Below are positions 62,870-64,000 of a stretch of DNA of 64,000 nucleotides, one piece after another. The notes under the pieces are model-generated. The model was not told the DNA's origin. It ran no database searches and saw only the letters and a list, made by a program, of their open reading frames with translations. Both the position numbers and the translations under genes were made by a program. This DNA comes from Paragonimus skrjabini miyazakii (Eukaryota; Platyhelminthes; Trematoda; Plagiorchiida; Troglotrematidae): positions 1 to 64,000 of the forward strand of contig JTDE01021178.1 of the NCBI GenBank assembly GCA_014338405.1, read 5' to 3'. The stretch's first letter is position 1, and every line of letters starts with the position of its first letter.

Positions 62870-64000
62870 CTTTAAGTAGGATAGAAGGGGAGAGAAAATT
62901 GCGTAGTAAGACGGCAAGTGGTAGGGTGAAATGTGATCCAATGAAGGAAAACTTATCACGCGTAGTCAAAGGAGTAAGCCAATACGAAGAAACGTTCTAC
63001 TTCACTAAATAAGGTTACTGTCTATGCAATCACAAATACACAACATGTCTTGCACAACTACAAAGACATACTACTTTATGACATGGAATTGCTTGAGAGG
63101 GGAGCCAAATGATTCCAGTTCGGGCACACAAAAATTCTCTACACAGTGGTAAATTTGAAAGCTGTCAACAGAGAAGATAGTCTGTGTCAACAGGTGTAAG
63201 CTTCAAACCCGGTCATTTCACAGTTTTACGCCTAGACACAACTTAGTTACATGGCTGCATTTTTCAATAATAAAGCTCTAGTGGTCAAACGGACACCCCG
63301 AGCCAATGAAATCGATACGAGGAGATAATTTTAGGTATGGTTATGCGTAGATAACATTCGTAGAAGATCTATTGTCAGACAACATCCCTTCAAAAAAGTG
63401 AGTCCGTCATACACAGATAATCGTTCACAAACAGTGATCGTCGAACACGTCTAATCAACAGATATCCTCCACTTGAGTATACCAGATTTCATAACTACAC
63501 AACACGGATGCGGAGTACATCTGCCCACACACTACGTTGACGAATGTGAACACAAATTACTCTGACATGTACTCAAACTACACAGTACTCGGTCACTCAG
63601 AGCAACAGCAGGATTGAGAATAGTTGAAGAAACTTCATACTGCGATTTTGAGACTGATATGCCAGAATTTATTAAATCACAGGCAACCAACCAGGGACTT
63701 TTGTTTCGTGTAGATGACCCCAGTAATCATCATCGAAGTAGTGGTCGTTTATGATGCTCAATGTAGTCGACGCATTTGTACACTACTTAGCTAGTGGTCA
63801 TTGAGACCAGGCGCTTACAAGTTACGGGGTTGAGACGGATTCCTGTCATAACACAAATTGGTGGCCGATTTCAACCCATGAGAAAAAAAACAATGGGTTG
63901 AACCGTCAAACAAGCTAGTTTTTATTGTTGGTCGATCTTATTGAAGCATTTCTGGTTAGTCTCTCAGAGATCCCCTCTGTCTTTCACAGACCGGAACTTC
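62870..64000 (-). other. Laminin intron, nothing recognised
   Basis: Upstream sequence of the laminin gene, running out of the window. No further coil exon was recognised. Confidence 0.4.

Overview
The window looks like nuclear DNA of an animal with large, repeat-filled introns. A digenean flatworm (fluke) is the best guess: exons are tiny and spaced 4 to 17 kb apart, GT-AG splice sites with matching phases can be read at several places, and the space between is filled with decayed copies of endonuclease-bearing non-LTR retrotransposons of the kind common in fluke genomes. There is no sign of bacterial gene packing, operons or Shine-Dalgarno sites. No rRNA or tRNA gene and no CRISPR array was seen. 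The species is inferred, not proven.

Two host genes could be reconstructed, and they point at each other. On the + strand, the ligand-binding domain of a nuclear hormone receptor is spread over exons at 8728-8857, 20504-20649 and 37378-37601 (stop codon at 37599). A further possible exon lies at 35571-35689. The receptor's DNA-binding domain was not found and probably lies left of the window. A long pyrimidine-rich stretch (37602 to about 40050) is probably its 3' UTR. On the - strand, the last three coding exons of a laminin gamma chain lie at 62869-62667, 50439-50202 and 46342-46035. Their phases join perfectly (0/0, then 1/2). The protein ends with the gamma-type Cys-Phe and Ile-Glu motif and an extra tail. 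The rest of the laminin gene lies right of the window. The two genes are tail to tail, with about 5.5 kb between their putative ends. That gap holds LINE debris and a perfect 70-bp palindrome with an AT-repeat centre (45091-45160).

By region: 1-8.7 kb is intron-like with an inverted LINE remnant at the left edge. 8.7-20.6 kb holds receptor exons 1-2 around a dense nest of LINE copies (9.8-17.6 kb) and a 100-N assembly gap (20111-20210). 20.6-37.4 kb is a very long receptor intron or intron set with CR1/Jockey-like, Penelope-like and LINE debris, plus a GC-rich hairpin-bearing block at 28.1-29.2 kb. 37.4-40.1 kb is the receptor's end and tail. 40.1-46.0 kb lies between the genes. 46.0-64.0 kb is the laminin 3' end, whose introns hold an LTR-like GC-rich block (46.8-47.3 kb), an orphan ORF (47.5 kb), the 5' half of a LINE (52.4-53.2 kb) and a CR1/Jockey-like reverse transcriptase fragment (54.9-55.65 kb).

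The receptor (transcription factor) and the laminin (basement membrane) have no evident joint function; they are simply neighbours. No convincing new molecular system was found. The items most worth a second look are the laminin tail, the 70-bp palindrome, the divergent receptor domain, and the two long, partly matching LINE 5' halves.
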